This document shows, in pieces, positions 8,335 through 17,941 of a DNA stretch of 64,000 nt. The stretch is taken from positions 124,001-188,000 of the forward strand of contig NZ_QPJJ01000007.1 of assembly GCF_003337485.1 (NCBI RefSeq), written 5' to 3'. How positions within the stretch are numbered: position 1 is the stretch's first letter; each line of letters opens with the position of its first letter. Both the position numbers and the translations under genes were made by a program. This DNA is from Saliterribacillus persicus (GTDB lineage: Bacteria > Bacillota > Bacilli > Bacillales > Amphibacillaceae). The notes beneath the pieces are model-generated. The model saw nothing but the letters and a program-made list of their open reading frames with translations, ran no database searches and was not told the origin of the DNA.

Positions 8335-8973
8335 ATGGATTGGGAAATATTTTTAGCACCTTATCAACAGGTGGTTGACGAGCTAAAAGTAAAATTAAAA
8401 GGGATGCGCACGCAATTTGAATATGAATCCAATCATTCCCCGATTGAATTTGTAACAGGACGTGTGAAGCCTCTTTCAAGTATCATGGAGAAGGTAAGGC
8501 GAAAAGAAATAGATTTTGATAATCTAGAAGAAGAGCTTCAAGATATTGCTGGTCTTCGTGTAGTGTGTCAATTTGTGGAGGATATATACTACATTGTCGA
8601 TCGATTACAATCAAGGAATGATTTTGTGGTAATTGAAGAAAGGGACTACGTCATTCAAAAGAAAGAAAGTGGCTACCGTTCGTATCATATGATTATTGAA
8701 TATCCTGTGGAAACGATCCATGGAGAAAAGAGAGTAATTGCAGAGATACAAATTAGAACATTAGCCATGAATTTTTGGGCTACAAATGAACATTCCTTAA
8801 ATTATAAATATGATGGTCAAATTCCTGAAAATATAAAAATACGTTTAGAACGGGCGGCAGAAGCTGCTTTTAAACTAGATGAAGAAATGTCTAAAATAAA
8901 AGATGAAGTACAGGAAGCGCAAAGAATTTATCTTTCTAATAAAAATAAGCGTGGGAAAGGAACATCTAGATGA
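8335..8973 (+). CDS. relQ: Small alarmone synthetase RelQ (YjbM/SasB)
   Basis: Single-domain (p)ppGpp synthetase making alarmone from ATP and GDP/GTP without a hydrolase domain. The synthetase core is clear: [46 protein letters not shown] and [27 protein letters not shown] at 8326 is in frame, but AAGGACGGTG just before the ATG at 8335 fixes the latter. The stop overlaps nadK by 4 bases (ATGA), giving the conserved relQ-nadK-yjbO cluster. Confidence 0.95.
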   Translation: MDWEIFLAPYQQVVDELKVKLKGMRTQFEYESNHSPIEFVTGRVKPLSSIMEKVRRKEIDFDNLEEELQDIAGLRVVCQFVEDIYYIVDRLQSRNDFVVIEERDYVIQKKESGYRSYHMIIEYPVETIHGEKRVIAEIQIRTLAMNFWATNEHSLNYKYDGQIPENIKIRLERAAEAAFKLDEEMSKIKDEVQEAQRIYLSNKNKRGKGTSR

Positions 8974-9779
8974 CGAAGAAATTTGCAATTACTTCTAAAG
9001 GAGATCATAAGTCAGATGCTTTAAAAGCACGGATGGTTCAATATTTAAAAGATTTTAATATGGTCTATGATAAAAAAACTCCAGATATCGTTATCTCAGT
9101 CGGAGGCGATGGTACATTTTTAGAAGCATTTCATACTTATAATCATCGATTAGCGGAAACAGCATTTATTGGGGTGCATACAGGGCATTTAGGCTTTTAT
9201 GCTGATTGGTTACCTGAAGAAATTGAAAAATTAATTATTGAGGTGGCAAAAAATCCATTCGAGGTGGTAGAATATCCTCTTCTTGATATTAAAATACATC
9301 CAGTGGAAGGAGATGACTATCAGCAATTTTTAGCTTTAAATGAAGCATCTGTTAAATCAACCGATGGTACAGTGGTGTTAGATGTACATATTAAAGGCTC
9401 TCATTTTGAGAGGTTTAGAGGTGATGGGTTATGTATCTCAACTCCATCAGGAAGTACCGCGTATAACAAAGCCTTGGGTGGAGCGATTCTTCATCCGTCT
9501 CTTGAATCCTATCAGCTAACAGAAATGGCTTCGATTAATAACCGGGTCTTCCGTACAATTGGATCACCATTAATATTACCGAAGCATCATGTTTGTGAGC
9601 TAAAACCAACAAGAGTAGAGAAAAACTTCTTAATCACGATTGACCATCGTACAAATACGTATAATAATATTAAATCAATCGAATGCCGAGTAGCAGATCA
9701 AAAAATACGATTTGCAAGATTCCGATCTTTTCCTTTTTGGAAAAGAGTGCATGATTCTTTTATATCAGATGACCGATAA
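8970..9779 (+). CDS. nadK: NAD kinase
   Basis: Phosphorylates NAD to NADP. The diagnostic GGDGTFL motif is at residues 45-51, followed by HTGHLGFY and the glycine-rich [22 protein letters not shown] loop. Length 269 fits the family (PpnK-A, YjbN). Its ATG overlaps the relQ stop and GGAAAGGAA precedes it. A terminator lies right after the stop. Confidence 0.96.
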   Translation: MTKKFAITSKGDHKSDALKARMVQYLKDFNMVYDKKTPDIVISVGGDGTFLEAFHTYNHRLAETAFIGVHTGHLGFYADWLPEEIEKLIIEVAKNPFEVVEYPLLDIKIHPVEGDDYQQFLALNEASVKSTDGTVVLDVHIKGSHFERFRGDGLCISTPSGSTAYNKALGGAILHPSLESYQLTEMASINNRVFRTIGSPLILPKHHVCELKPTRVEKNFLITIDHRTNTYNNIKSIECRVADQKIRFARFRSFPFWKRVHDSFISDDR

Positions 9780-9807
9780 TCATCCTTTCTAAAGGATGAT
9801 TTTTTTC
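9778..9807 (+). terminator. Intrinsic terminator after nadK
   Basis: An 11-bp stem AATCATCCTTT/AAAGGATGATT with a 2-base loop and a T-run. It overlaps the nadK stop codon and precedes the pseudouridine synthase by about 30 bases. Confidence 0.85.
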
Positions 9808-9836
9808 GAGCAATAATGATAAAGGGGCTAATCAAT

Positions 9837-10718
9837 ATGAAATGGGAAGTAGAAGAAGCCTATCATAAATGGCTTCTACGAGATTATTTGAATAAAGTGA
9901 AAAAAATCTCACGAAGAACTTTAAGAGTACTTAAATATGATCAAGGTCAAATATTAGTTAATGATGAGTTAACTAGTGTGAATAGAACATTGGAAAGTGG
10001 AGACTGTATTCAGATTATTTTTCCAAAAGAAAATAGAGGTTCTTTTTTAGAACCAGAAGATATTCCATTAAATATCATTTTTGAGGATGATGACGTACTA
10101 GTATTAAATAAGGAGCCTGATATTGCAACTATTCCATCTCATCATCATCAGAAAGGAACGTTAGCTAACGGTGTGATTGCACATTATGATAAACAGCAGT
10201 TACCATATACGATTCATGTGGTAACTCGTCTAGATCGAGATACATCTGGCTTATTATTAATTGCGAAACATCGTTATAGCCATTCAATCCTTTCTGAAGA
10301 GCAAAAGCTTGGAAAAATAAACCGTTTATATGAAGCGATCATTAGTGGGAAATTAAAGAATGATTCTGATTCCATTGAATTACCGATTGCCAGAAATCCT
10401 AATTCTATTGTAGAAAGAATAGTTGCTCAGCACGGTCAACATGCCGTTACCCATTATAAGGTTGAAAAAGAAGGACATATTGGGTCGTTACTTGAAATTC
10501 GTTTAGAGACGGGAAGAACGCATCAAATTCGTGTTCATTTTGCCTATATAGGTCATCCACTATTGGGTGATGACCTATATGGAGGGGATCATCATATTAT
10601 GAAAAGGCAGGCTTTACATTGTAAATCACTAGCTTTTCATCACCCTTTAACAGGAGAACGATTAGAATTTCAAATTGAATTACCAGAGGATATGAAAAAA
10701 GTGGTAAAATTCATGTAA
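9837..10718 (+). CDS. RluA-family pseudouridine synthase (YjbO)
   Basis: Predicted to isomerise uridine to pseudouridine in large-subunit rRNA. The catalytic motif RLDRDTSGLLLIAK carries the active Asp, and the C-terminal LETGRTHQIRVHFAYIGHPLLGDDLYGG is the RluA/RluC/RluD signature. An N-terminal S4-like segment (SRRTLRVLKYDQGQILVN) is present. Start: an ATG at 9816 lacks a ribosome site, while AAAGGGG stands 9 bases before the ATG at 9837. The exact rRNA target is not predictable. Confidence 0.92.
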   Translation: MKWEVEEAYHKWLLRDYLNKVKKISRRTLRVLKYDQGQILVNDELTSVNRTLESGDCIQIIFPKENRGSFLEPEDIPLNIIFEDDDVLVLNKEPDIATIPSHHHQKGTLANGVIAHYDKQQLPYTIHVVTRLDRDTSGLLLIAKHRYSHSILSEEQKLGKINRLYEAIISGKLKNDSDSIELPIARNPNSIVERIVAQHGQHAVTHYKVEKEGHIGSLLEIRLETGRTHQIRVHFAYIGHPLLGDDLYGGDHHIMKRQALHCKSLAFHHPLTGERLEFQIELPEDMKKVVKFM

Positions 10719-10755
10719 AAAACTGGAGCAAGGTGTTAGTAGCTCCAGTTTTTTA
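10717..10755. terminator. Bidirectional terminator between yjbO and prpE
   Basis: A 13-bp stem (10717-10729 with 10742-10754) is A-rich on one side and T-rich on the other. It lies between the convergent genes. Confidence 0.9.
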
Positions 10756-11493
10756 TGTGATTGGATTGAATTTTTCTTTTACAAAAGGTTGCTTTGAGCT
10801 TACTTGTGTTATTTTTTCTTCAGGTAGTGAAAAAGAAGTTAACTTATTTCCAAATACACAACCTGTATCAATATTTACTGTTTTATTAATAAAGCGTGGT
10901 TCTAGAACAGGTGTATGACCATAAATGATCCACTTTTCACCTGTGTAATGCTTTGCCCAATCTCGTCTAACTGGGCGTCCATCTTCATGTTTTTCCCCTG
11001 TAATATCACCATACAATACAAATGTTTTTACTGCCTTGGATTCCTGACCAATATATTCTTTCTTTATCCCTGCATGTGCTATGACAGCATTAACTTCAGA
11101 TAATTCAAGGTAGAGTGGAGCTTCTTCATATAATTCAAGGAATTTATCTTTGATCGCTTTTCTTTCCTTTTTAGATAATGCAAGAAATTCTTTTACAGTT
11201 GTTTCTAAACCATGCTGCTCTTTTACTTTATTGCCTAGGAAATATCGATAAACCTTATTGCAGTGATTACCCGGAACATAATAAGCAGCGTTGCTTTCGA
11301 TCACTAGTTTATAAACGAAATCTATCATTGCAATAGACTTTGGCCCACGATCGGTGATATCTCCTACAAATACTGGTATTCGATTATTTGGATGTGCCAA
11401 AGTATTATTTTGCCATTCATAACCAAGCTTTGTAAAAAGCTCAAGTAATTCATCGTAACAACCGTGGACATCTCCAATAATATCTACCTTCAT
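10753..11493 (-). CDS. prpE: Bis(5'-nucleosyl)-tetraphosphatase PrpE
   Basis: PPP-type metallophosphatase that cleaves Ap4A asymmetrically. The three metal-binding blocks are visible: GDVHG (residues 7-11), GDITDRG and GNH (YVPGNHCNK). The later histidine is in YGHTP. The 246-residue length fits. Start ATG with AGGAGGTC 7 bases upstream. It is convergent with yjbO. Confidence 0.93.
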   Translation of the reverse strand: MKVDIIGDVHGCYDELLELFTKLGYEWQNNTLAHPNNRIPVFVGDITDRGPKSIAMIDFVYKLVIESNAAYYVPGNHCNKVYRYFLGNKVKEQHGLETTVKEFLALSKKERKAIKDKFLELYEEAPLYLELSEVNAVIAHAGIKKEYIGQESKAVKTFVLYGDITGEKHEDGRPVRRDWAKHYTGEKWIIYGHTPVLEPRFINKTVNIDTGCVFGNKLTSFSLPEEKITQVSSKQPFVKEKFNPIT

Positions 11494-11514
11494 TATTTGA
11501 CCTCCTGTGTACAG

Positions 11515-11547
11515 AAAAGAGTGGAATCTTTAGAGTTCCACTCTTTT
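11515..11547 (-). terminator. Terminator of the RodA/FtsW-like gene
   Basis: A 12-bp stem (11515-11526 with 11536-11547) lies between the end of the rodA-like gene and the start of prpE. Confidence 0.75.
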
Positions 11548-11553
11548 ACGATA

Positions 11554-12744
11554 TTATTTATCAGATTCAAACATATATGTCTTTGTTCTGTAATGAATAT
11601 TTAAGACAATACCAATGGCAATTAAGTAGGTTAAAGTAGAACTTCCTCCATAACTGATAAACGGAAGTGGTAACCCAGTGATTGGTAAAAGCTTTATCGA
11701 CATCCCGATATTTTGGAATACCTGGAACGTGAACATACCTACAATTCCTGTCACGATATAGCTTCCAAAAGGATCATTACTTTGTAGCGCGATGTGAATG
11801 AGTCGATAAATCAATAAGAAATAGATGGTGATAACAAAACTAGTACCAAAAAAACCAAAGGATTCAGCAATAGCTGTAAAAATCATATCCGTATGGTAAT
11901 GGGGAATAGTTTGAGCAATTTCCACCTGTCCAATTCCTTTTCCGTTTAGTTGACCTGAACCGATGGCAAGCATGGCACGAATTAGCTGGTAACCGCCACT
12001 TTGACCAAATTCTTCAGTGGAAAGCCATCCTTGAAACCTGCTTTCTACGTGATCAAAACCTGTAGCCTCTACAAAAGTATCAACTTGTTCAGGAAAAGAA
12101 ATGTAAAGAAAAACTACCATTATGACACCTAAAATCGCCATCAGCACCAGAGAGAAAATGATTCGCCATTTAATTCCCGATATTAATATTAAACAAGCTG
12201 TAATTGCTGTTAAAACTAATACACCACCAAGGTCTGGTTGATTTCCTATAAAAAAGATTGGAGGAAGAGAAAAAACCGCTATTTTTGTTAAAAGCCATAA
12301 ATCCAATTTTATTGTATGATCTGGATACTTTTCATTATGTGCAACAATTAGGTGAGCAAGAAACACAATTAAGAATATTTTCATGAACTCTGCTGGTTGA
12401 AGCGTTCCAATTACTGGAAAACTAAACCATCCCCAAGCTCCATTAACTTTTATAGCAATACCAGGAGGGAGGTGGAAAAACAGCAAAATAAGCATAACCA
12501 TACCTACTCCGTATAGAAGCCAGGAAATTTGACGTAACCGGTCATAATCAACAAGCATGATAAAGACGATTAAAATAGAACCTCCAATATACCAAACGAG
12601 TTGTTGAATATAAAAGGTTTGTGAATAGGACTGTTTTAAATAAGGATCAAGTGTAAATAGAGTAAAGATACTAATGATCGCCAGCGTAATAATAATTAAT
12701 ATTAATGTATAATCAATGGTCGGATTTGTATTTTTTTGAGACAT
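11554..12744 (-). CDS. FtsW/RodA/SpoVE-family (SEDS) protein, RodA-like
   Basis: SEDS proteins are membrane peptidoglycan glycosyltransferases acting with class B penicillin-binding proteins. About ten hydrophobic helices, the extracytoplasmic loop NGAWGWFSFPVIGTLQPAEFMKI and the C-terminal signature LPLPFISYGGSSTLTYL identify the family. The ATG at 12750 abuts its own ribosome site, so the ATG at 12744 (AAAGG 7 bases upstream) is chosen. RodA-type is favoured over FtsW by NQPDLGG and the length of about 396, but this is inference. It has no PBP partner here. Confidence 0.9.
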   Translation of the reverse strand: MSQKNTNPTIDYTLILIIITLAIISIFTLFTLDPYLKQSYSQTFYIQQLVWYIGGSILIVFIMLVDYDRLRQISWLLYGVGMVMLILLFFHLPPGIAIKVNGAWGWFSFPVIGTLQPAEFMKIFLIVFLAHLIVAHNEKYPDHTIKLDLWLLTKIAVFSLPPIFFIGNQPDLGGVLVLTAITACLILISGIKWRIIFSLVLMAILGVIMVVFLYISFPEQVDTFVEATGFDHVESRFQGWLSTEEFGQSGGYQLIRAMLAIGSGQLNGKGIGQVEIAQTIPHYHTDMIFTAIAESFGFFGTSFVITIYFLLIYRLIHIALQSNDPFGSYIVTGIVGMFTFQVFQNIGMSIKLLPITGLPLPFISYGGSSTLTYLIAIGIVLNIHYRTKTYMFESDK

Positions 12745-12944
12745 AAGCATACCTTTCTGTTTTTTACTGGTTGATAGTTGTATGATAAATGTATGGAAAG
12801 CTATAAGGCTATCATTTTCGATAAAAATTTCACTATTCCTAGTATAGAGTATTAGTGACCAATTTAGAAATGAAAATATTGTACTATTTTTTAGTTTCCA
12901 GTTAAAATAAATAATCAGCTAATATTCTTATATCAAATTTCTAG

Positions 12945-12986
12945 CTGGACATACAACTTATTAAAGCGAATTAGTCCAGTTGTATG
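12945..12986 (+). promoter_or_regulatory. mgtE leader segment with competing hairpins
   Basis: Two overlapping pairings exist: 12945-12950 with 12974-12979 (6 bp) and 12950-12958 with 12978-12986 (9 bp). They share bases, so only one can form fully. A switchable leader before a Mg2+ transporter is plausible, but the M-box conserved core was not found. The rest of the 277-base gap shows nothing else. Confidence 0.3.
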
Positions 12987-13027
12987 AAAGCTTATTATAA
13001 ATTATAGAAAGACAGGAGGCGTCTGGT

Positions 13028-14392
13028 ATGGAACATTTAAATGAAAAGCAACGACTGGAAGAATGGAAGAAAATCCAAACCGCCTTAGTAAATGAGCAAA
13101 TAGATCAATTTAGAGCTGAATTTTTAGAAATGCATCCCTATGATCAAGCGAAAATATTTGAAGAACAAGACGAAGAGATCCGCTTTCTTATTTATACGTA
13201 TTTATCACCTGAAGAGATGGCAGAAGTTATGGAAAATGTTGACTTTGAACTTGTTTCTACGTTCATTACAGAAATGGTTCCTGCATATGCAGCAAAAGTT
13301 TTAGAAGACATGTCAACGGATGATGCTGTCGATATATTAAACGAATTAGACAAGAATAAAGTTGCAAGTTTTTTAACAATAATGGAAAAAGAAGAAGCGG
13401 AAGAAATTAAAGAATTACTTCATTATGAAGAAAAGACTGCTGGTAGTATTATGACGACAGAGTTTGTTGTCATTCAAGAAACGATGACTGTAAAAGAAGC
13501 AATGCGTCATTTGAGAAAAGAAGCACCAGAAGCAGAAACGATTTACTACTTGTATGTAATTGATGTAGATAAAAAGCTTGTAGGTGTTATATCCTTACGT
13601 GATTTAATTATTGCAGAAGGCGATTTTCTTATTTTGGATGTCATGAGTGAACGTGTAGTTTCGGTTCCTGTAGGAGAAGACCAAGAGGATATAGCTCGAA
13701 TGATGCGTGATTATGATTTCTTGGCGTTACCTGTAGTTGATTTTCAAAACCATTTGCTCGGTATTATTACCGTTGATGATATTATGGATGTTATGGAAGA
13801 AGAAGCAAATGATGACTACTCCAAATTAGCTGGTATCTCAGAGTTAGAAAAAGAAGGAGAAACAGCATTTTCTTCAGCGAAAAAGAGGTTACCATGGCTT
13901 GTAATTCTATTGTTTTTGGGGATGTTTACGGCAAGTATTATTGGCAGGTTTGAAGAAACCTTAGATAAAGTAGCACTTTTAGCGGTTTTCATTCCACTAA
14001 TTGCCGGAATGGCAGGGAATACCGGTACACAAGCACTTGCTGTGGCAGTTCGTAATATTTCTACTGGTGATTCAGGGAAAAGGAGTAACTTTTCTATTAT
14101 TAAGCAAGAGGCAAAAACCGGCCTCATAACAGGTACGATTTGTGGGATTTTGATTACGCTTATTATTGCTTTTTGGTACGAAGATATTTATCTTGGTATT
14201 TTAGTAGGTTTGTCGATTATGGCTACTTTAATCGTAGCGACGACAGCTGGAGCTTTTGTCCCTCTTATTATGCACCGGTTAAAAATTGATCCAGCAGTAG
14301 CTTCTGGACCGTTTATAACAACCTTGAATGATATCATCTCGATATTAATTTATTTCGGTTTAGCAACAGCTTTTATGAATTTTTTGATTTAA
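13028..14392 (+). CDS. mgtE: Magnesium transporter MgtE
   Basis: Gated Mg2+ channel of the plasma membrane. Domains in order: acidic MgtE N-domain (residues 1-135, with MSTDDAVDILNELD), tandem CBS domains (about 136-260, starting GSIMTTEFVVI), a plug helix and five membrane helices from about 285, with the pore motif PLIAGMAGNTGTQALAVAVR. Length 454 is usual. Start ATG with AGGAGG 8 bases upstream. The antiporter gene follows after 18 bases, probably in one operon. B. subtilis has no mgtE at this place. Confidence 0.95.
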   Translation: MEHLNEKQRLEEWKKIQTALVNEQIDQFRAEFLEMHPYDQAKIFEEQDEEIRFLIYTYLSPEEMAEVMENVDFELVSTFITEMVPAYAAKVLEDMSTDDAVDILNELDKNKVASFLTIMEKEEAEEIKELLHYEEKTAGSIMTTEFVVIQETMTVKEAMRHLRKEAPEAETIYYLYVIDVDKKLVGVISLRDLIIAEGDFLILDVMSERVVSVPVGEDQEDIARMMRDYDFLALPVVDFQNHLLGIITVDDIMDVMEEEANDDYSKLAGISELEKEGETAFSSAKKRLPWLVILLFLGMFTASIIGRFEETLDKVALLAVFIPLIAGMAGNTGTQALAVAVRNISTGDSGKRSNFSIIKQEAKTGLITGTICGILITLIIAFWYEDIYLGILVGLSIMATLIVATTAGAFVPLIMHRLKIDPAVASGPFITTLNDIISILIYFGLATAFMNFLI

Positions 14393-14410
14393 TGTAAGGG
14401 GGAAAGAAAG

Positions 14411-16255
14411 ATGGAGCACGCAGAGTCAGTTAGTTCACTCGTTATTGTTATTATCGCAGCTTTTTTGACACCAATTATTATGCACCGTCTACGCCTTAAA
14501 ATGATTCCTGTGGTCGTAGCAGAAATTATTATTGGGCTGATTATAGGGCATAGTGGTTTTAATTTGGTCGATGAAAGCAATTGGTTAGAAACATTATCCA
14601 CACTAGGCTTCATTTTTCTTATGTTTCTTAGTGGTTTAGAAATAGATTTTTCGATATTTTCTAAGAAAAATAAAGGTAAAAAGATAACGACAAAAATGCC
14701 AAGCCCTGTGCTTATTGCTAGCTTAGTGTTTGTGGGGATTTTAATACTATCCTTTTTATTATCCTATTTATTTGTGTTGACAGGTTTTATTGATAATGTG
14801 TTCTTAATGACACTCATCATCTCAACAATTTCGTTAGGAGTTGTTGTACCTACATTAAAAGAATCAAATGCCATGCGATCTACGATTGGTCAGACTATTC
14901 TTTTAATTGCAGTGATCGCAGATTTAGTTACCATGATTTTACTTGCTGTATTTGTCTCCTTTTACGGGGAAGAAGCAGGGAATATGTGGTTATTATTAAT
15001 TCTATTTGCAGCAGGGATCATTTTGTATTTCATCGGTAAGCATTATAGAAACCAGTCCTTTATTGAAACAATGTCAAAAGGGACCATTCAGATTGGCACG
15101 CGAGCAGTATTTACGTTAATTATTTTTTTAGTTGCACTTTCAGAATCCGTGGGTGCGGAAAATATTCTAGGTGCCTTTTTAGCTGGAGCATTAGTCTCGT
15201 TGCTTTCACCAAATCAAGAGCTTGTCCAAAAGTTAGATAGCTTTGGCTATGGCTTCTTAATACCAATATTTTTCGTTATGGTAGGAGTGGAGCTCGATTT
15301 ATGGTCTTTATTCCAAGACCCAATGGTACTAACATTAATACCGCTTCTTTTTATTGCTTTACTGATTTCAAAAGTAATTCCAGTAGCAATATTACTAAAG
15401 TGGTATGATAAAAAAACTACCCTAGCAGCAAGTATGCTATTGACTTCTACACTCTCGTTAGTGATAGCAGCTGCGACTATTGGTGAGCGAATAGGCGTCA
15501 TCACTAGTAATATGCATGGTGCACTCGTGTTAGTCGCAGTATTGTCTTGTTTAATTACACCACCTTTTTTCAAAAAATTATATGTGCACAAAAAAGAAGA
15601 GGATTATCAACAGTCTGTTTCCTTTATCGGAACAAACCAGGCTACAATTCCTGTGGTCCGTGAATTAGATCCAAAGGATTTTGAAGCACATCTTTACCAT
15701 ACAACCCAAGAAAATATTGATAAATCGAGTACGCGATCTGTTTTTGATATAAGGGAAGTGCCCGATTATCAGCTATCTACATTAAAGGCTGCGGGTGTAT
15801 TTGCTAATGATATTGTAGTGGTTTCTACTGGCAATGAAGAAAAGAACGAAGAAATTGCAACCTATGCGAAGAAAATAGGCGTTACCCGTGTGATAGCCCG
15901 TATTGAAAGTCCGGAGATTGACCAGCGTTTAAAAACCCTTGGAGTAGATGTGTTTTCGGTATTATTATCTACCAAAACATTATTAAAAGCTTTAATCGAA
16001 TCTCCACATGTCATTAATATTTTAACGCAGCAAGAAAGTGCCTTGTATGAAATTAAAATGAACAATGCACACTATGATGGTATGTTCATTCGTAAGTTTC
16101 CATTTACAGGTGATGTAATTATGGTAAGAATTTTCCGTGGAAAGGATTCTATTGTTCCTCATGGTGATACGGAATTACGGTTAGGGGATCGTTTAATTGT
16201 GACAGGATCACATGAGTATGTAGATGAGTTGCAATCGTTACTTGAATTCGTGTAA
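14411..16255 (+). CDS. yjbQ: Monovalent cation:proton antiporter, CPA2 family, YjbQ-like
   Basis: Predicted Na+/K+:H+ antiporter with cytoplasmic nucleotide-sensing domains. Residues 1-395 form the CPA2 exchanger (about 12 helices; FLMFLSGLEIDFSIF and FFVMVGVELDLW are the paired motifs). A RCK/TrkA-N-like domain follows (about 405-520) and a TrkA-C domain closes the protein (about 530-614: GDVIMVRIFRGKDSIVPHGDTELRLGDRLIVTG). The 614-residue length and location before fabI match B. subtilis YjbQ. ATG with AAGGGGG upstream. Confidence 0.9.
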   Translation: MEHAESVSSLVIVIIAAFLTPIIMHRLRLKMIPVVVAEIIIGLIIGHSGFNLVDESNWLETLSTLGFIFLMFLSGLEIDFSIFSKKNKGKKITTKMPSPVLIASLVFVGILILSFLLSYLFVLTGFIDNVFLMTLIISTISLGVVVPTLKESNAMRSTIGQTILLIAVIADLVTMILLAVFVSFYGEEAGNMWLLLILFAAGIILYFIGKHYRNQSFIETMSKGTIQIGTRAVFTLIIFLVALSESVGAENILGAFLAGALVSLLSPNQELVQKLDSFGYGFLIPIFFVMVGVELDLWSLFQDPMVLTLIPLLFIALLISKVIPVAILLKWYDKKTTLAASMLLTSTLSLVIAAATIGERIGVITSNMHGALVLVAVLSCLITPPFFKKLYVHKKEEDYQQSVSFIGTNQATIPVVRELDPKDFEAHLYHTTQENIDKSSTRSVFDIREVPDYQLSTLKAAGVFANDIVVVSTGNEEKNEEIATYAKKIGVTRVIARIESPEIDQRLKTLGVDVFSVLLSTKTLLKALIESPHVINILTQQESALYEIKMNNAHYDGMFIRKFPFTGDVIMVRIFRGKDSIVPHGDTELRLGDRLIVTGSHEYVDELQSLLEFV

Positions 16256-16257
16256 TG

Positions 16258-16295
16258 AAAAGCTGCTAGGGGATACAATTCCTAGCAGTTTTTTA
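16258..16295 (+). terminator. Terminator of the mgtE-yjbQ operon
   Basis: CTGCTAGG/CCTAGCAG stem with flanking A- and T-runs just after the yjbQ stop. Confidence 0.85.
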
Positions 16296-16396
16296 TCACT
16301 ATAGGCAAAGATGGAAATTTAACGGACACTAATATTAGTAAAACTAAGGGTTCTGCACAAAGACTTGGTAATAAGCCAAGTTTTTCTAATAAAAGA

Positions 16397-16441
16397 TTGA
16401 GATTTTAGTCTATATGATATAAAATAGTATCAGGTACTAAG
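16397..16441 (+). promoter_or_regulatory. fabI promoter with FapR operator
   Basis: TTGAGA (16397-16402), 17 bases, TAAAAT (16420-16425). The sequence at 16425-16440 reads, on the minus strand, TTAGTACCTGATACTA, matching the FapR consensus for fatty-acid and phospholipid synthesis genes. It overlaps the start of transcription, as in B. subtilis fabI, so malonyl-CoA-relieved repression is expected. Confidence 0.85.
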
Positions 16442-16484
16442 AACAAGGTATAAAAAATGATTTTAACCTTAGGAGGTTTATCTA

Positions 16485-17264
16485 TTGAATTTTTCATTAA
16501 AAGGTCGTACGTATGTTGTTATGGGAGTAGCTAATAAACGTAGTATAGCATGGGGGATTGCCCGTTCACTACACGCTGCTGGAGCACGTCTAGTTTTCAC
16601 ATATGCAAGTGAACGTTTTGAAAAATCAGTTAGAGAGTTAGCAGATACTTTAGAAGATGATACTTCTTTATTTTACGAATGTGATGTAACAGATGATGAT
16701 GCGGTAACAAAAACATTTGAAGATATTAAAAATGATGTAGGAACCATTCATGGTTTAGCGCATTGTATTGCTTTTGCTAAGAAAGAAGATTTACAAGGAG
16801 AATTTGTAGATACTAGTCGTGACGGTTATTTACTAGCGCACAATATTAGTGCGTATTCCCTCGTATCTGTTGCAAGAGCCGCTGCTCCATTAATGACAGA
16901 AGGTGGAGGAATTGTAACGTTAACTTACCTTGGTGGTGAGCGAGTGGTGAAGAATTATAACGTAATGGGAGTAGCCAAAGCTAGCTTAGATGCTACGATG
17001 AAGTATTTAGCAAATGATCTTGGAAAAGATGCTATTCGTGTTAATGCAATTTCAGCTGGTCCAATTCGTACACTTTCTGCTAAAGGGGTAGGCGAATTTT
17101 CAACGATTTTGAAAAAAATCGAAGCGGATGCTCCATTACGTCGTACGGTAACACAGGAAGAAGTAGGAGATACAGCTTATTACTTACTAAGTGACTTATC
17201 ACGTGGTGTTACAGGTGAAATTATCCACGTCGACTCAGGATACAATATATTAGGATTATCTTAA
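16485..17264 (+). CDS. fabI: Enoyl-[acyl-carrier-protein] reductase (NADH/NADPH), FabI
   Basis: Reduces the trans-2-enoyl-ACP intermediate in fatty-acid elongation. It is a short-chain dehydrogenase variant with the FabI N-terminus (GVANKRSIAWGIARSL), the catalytic Tyr-x6-Lys (Y158, K165 in NYNVMGVAKASL) and ISAGPIRTLSAKG over the substrate pocket. Length 259 fits. Start is TTG: AGGAGG lies 8 bases upstream and no other start fits. It sits behind a FapR operator. The thiamine genes found between yjbQ and fabI in B. subtilis are missing. Confidence 0.97.
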   Translation: MNFSLKGRTYVVMGVANKRSIAWGIARSLHAAGARLVFTYASERFEKSVRELADTLEDDTSLFYECDVTDDDAVTKTFEDIKNDVGTIHGLAHCIAFAKKEDLQGEFVDTSRDGYLLAHNISAYSLVSVARAAAPLMTEGGGIVTLTYLGGERVVKNYNVMGVAKASLDATMKYLANDLGKDAIRVNAISAGPIRTLSAKGVGEFSTILKKIEADAPLRRTVTQEEVGDTAYYLLSDLSRGVTGEIIHVDSGYNILGLS

Positions 17265-17271
17265 TATAAGG

Positions 17272-17307
17272 AAAACAGCCATTCTTCGAGTTTGGCTGTT
17301 TTTTTCT
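17272..17307 (+). terminator. Terminator of fabI
   Basis: AAAACAGCCA/TGGCTGTTTT stem with a T-run. Confidence 0.85.
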
Positions 17308-17487
17308 GATTATTAAATAATGCACAATGATATTCACACTATCGCTCTAGCCACTTTCTAAAGTGTTGGTAAGCATTTGTTTTTTATATTGAAAGAGGAA
17401 TGCCTATTCTTAGAGTAGAGTTTGTGTTAACACTGATTTAGCTGTGGTATACTATAGCAAACATTCATGATTAAAGAAGGTGAAGAT

Positions 17488-17880
17488 GTGGCTTATATTG
17501 TTTTATTTGATGGGGTTTGTAATTTATGTAATCAAAGTGTCCAATTTATTATAAAACGAGATCCTGAAAGAAAATTTAAATTTGCCTCCTTACAAAGTAG
17601 TACTGGAGAGCATTTAAAAGAAAAATATCATCTTTCCAATAATATAGATAGTATCGTATTGATTAAGGATGACCAAGTATTTTATCAATCGACTGCAGCC
17701 TTGAAAATCTCAAAAGAGTTGATAAAACCATACGCATTTTTATATGCAGCTATTGTTATTCCTCGACCAATTAGAAATAAAATATATGAATGGATAGCTG
17801 CTAATCGATATAAATGGTTTGGAAAAAGAGACACTTGCATGCTCCCGAACCCAAAAGACAAAGAGCGATTTCTGGATTAA
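17488..17880 (+). CDS. DCC-family thiol-disulfide oxidoreductase-like protein (YuxK type)
   Basis: Members of the DCC family have a thioredoxin-like fold; their reaction is not well established. The N-terminal LFDGVCNLCNQSVQFI contains the defining D...CxxC, followed by FASLQS, which is also conserved. Length is 130 from the chosen GTG at 17488, which has AGAAGG 7 bases upstream; the ATG at 17467 has no ribosome site. It stands alone between two terminators. Confidence 0.88.
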   Translation: MAYIVLFDGVCNLCNQSVQFIIKRDPERKFKFASLQSSTGEHLKEKYHLSNNIDSIVLIKDDQVFYQSTAALKISKELIKPYAFLYAAIVIPRPIRNKIYEWIAANRYKWFGKRDTCMLPNPKDKERFLD

Positions 17881-17886
17881 TAATAT

Positions 17887-17927
17887 AAAAAATGCCACTC
17901 TACCTTGAAAATAGAGTGGCATTTTTT
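17887..17927. terminator. Bidirectional terminator
   Basis: A 15-bp stem (17887-17901 with 17913-17927) between convergent genes, with A- and T-runs on the two sides. Confidence 0.93.
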
Positions 17928-17941
17928 TAACTAGTATAGAA

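Noticed and set aside
12781-13027. M-box (ykoK) riboswitch before mgtE
   Set aside because: The conserved core was looked for and not found.
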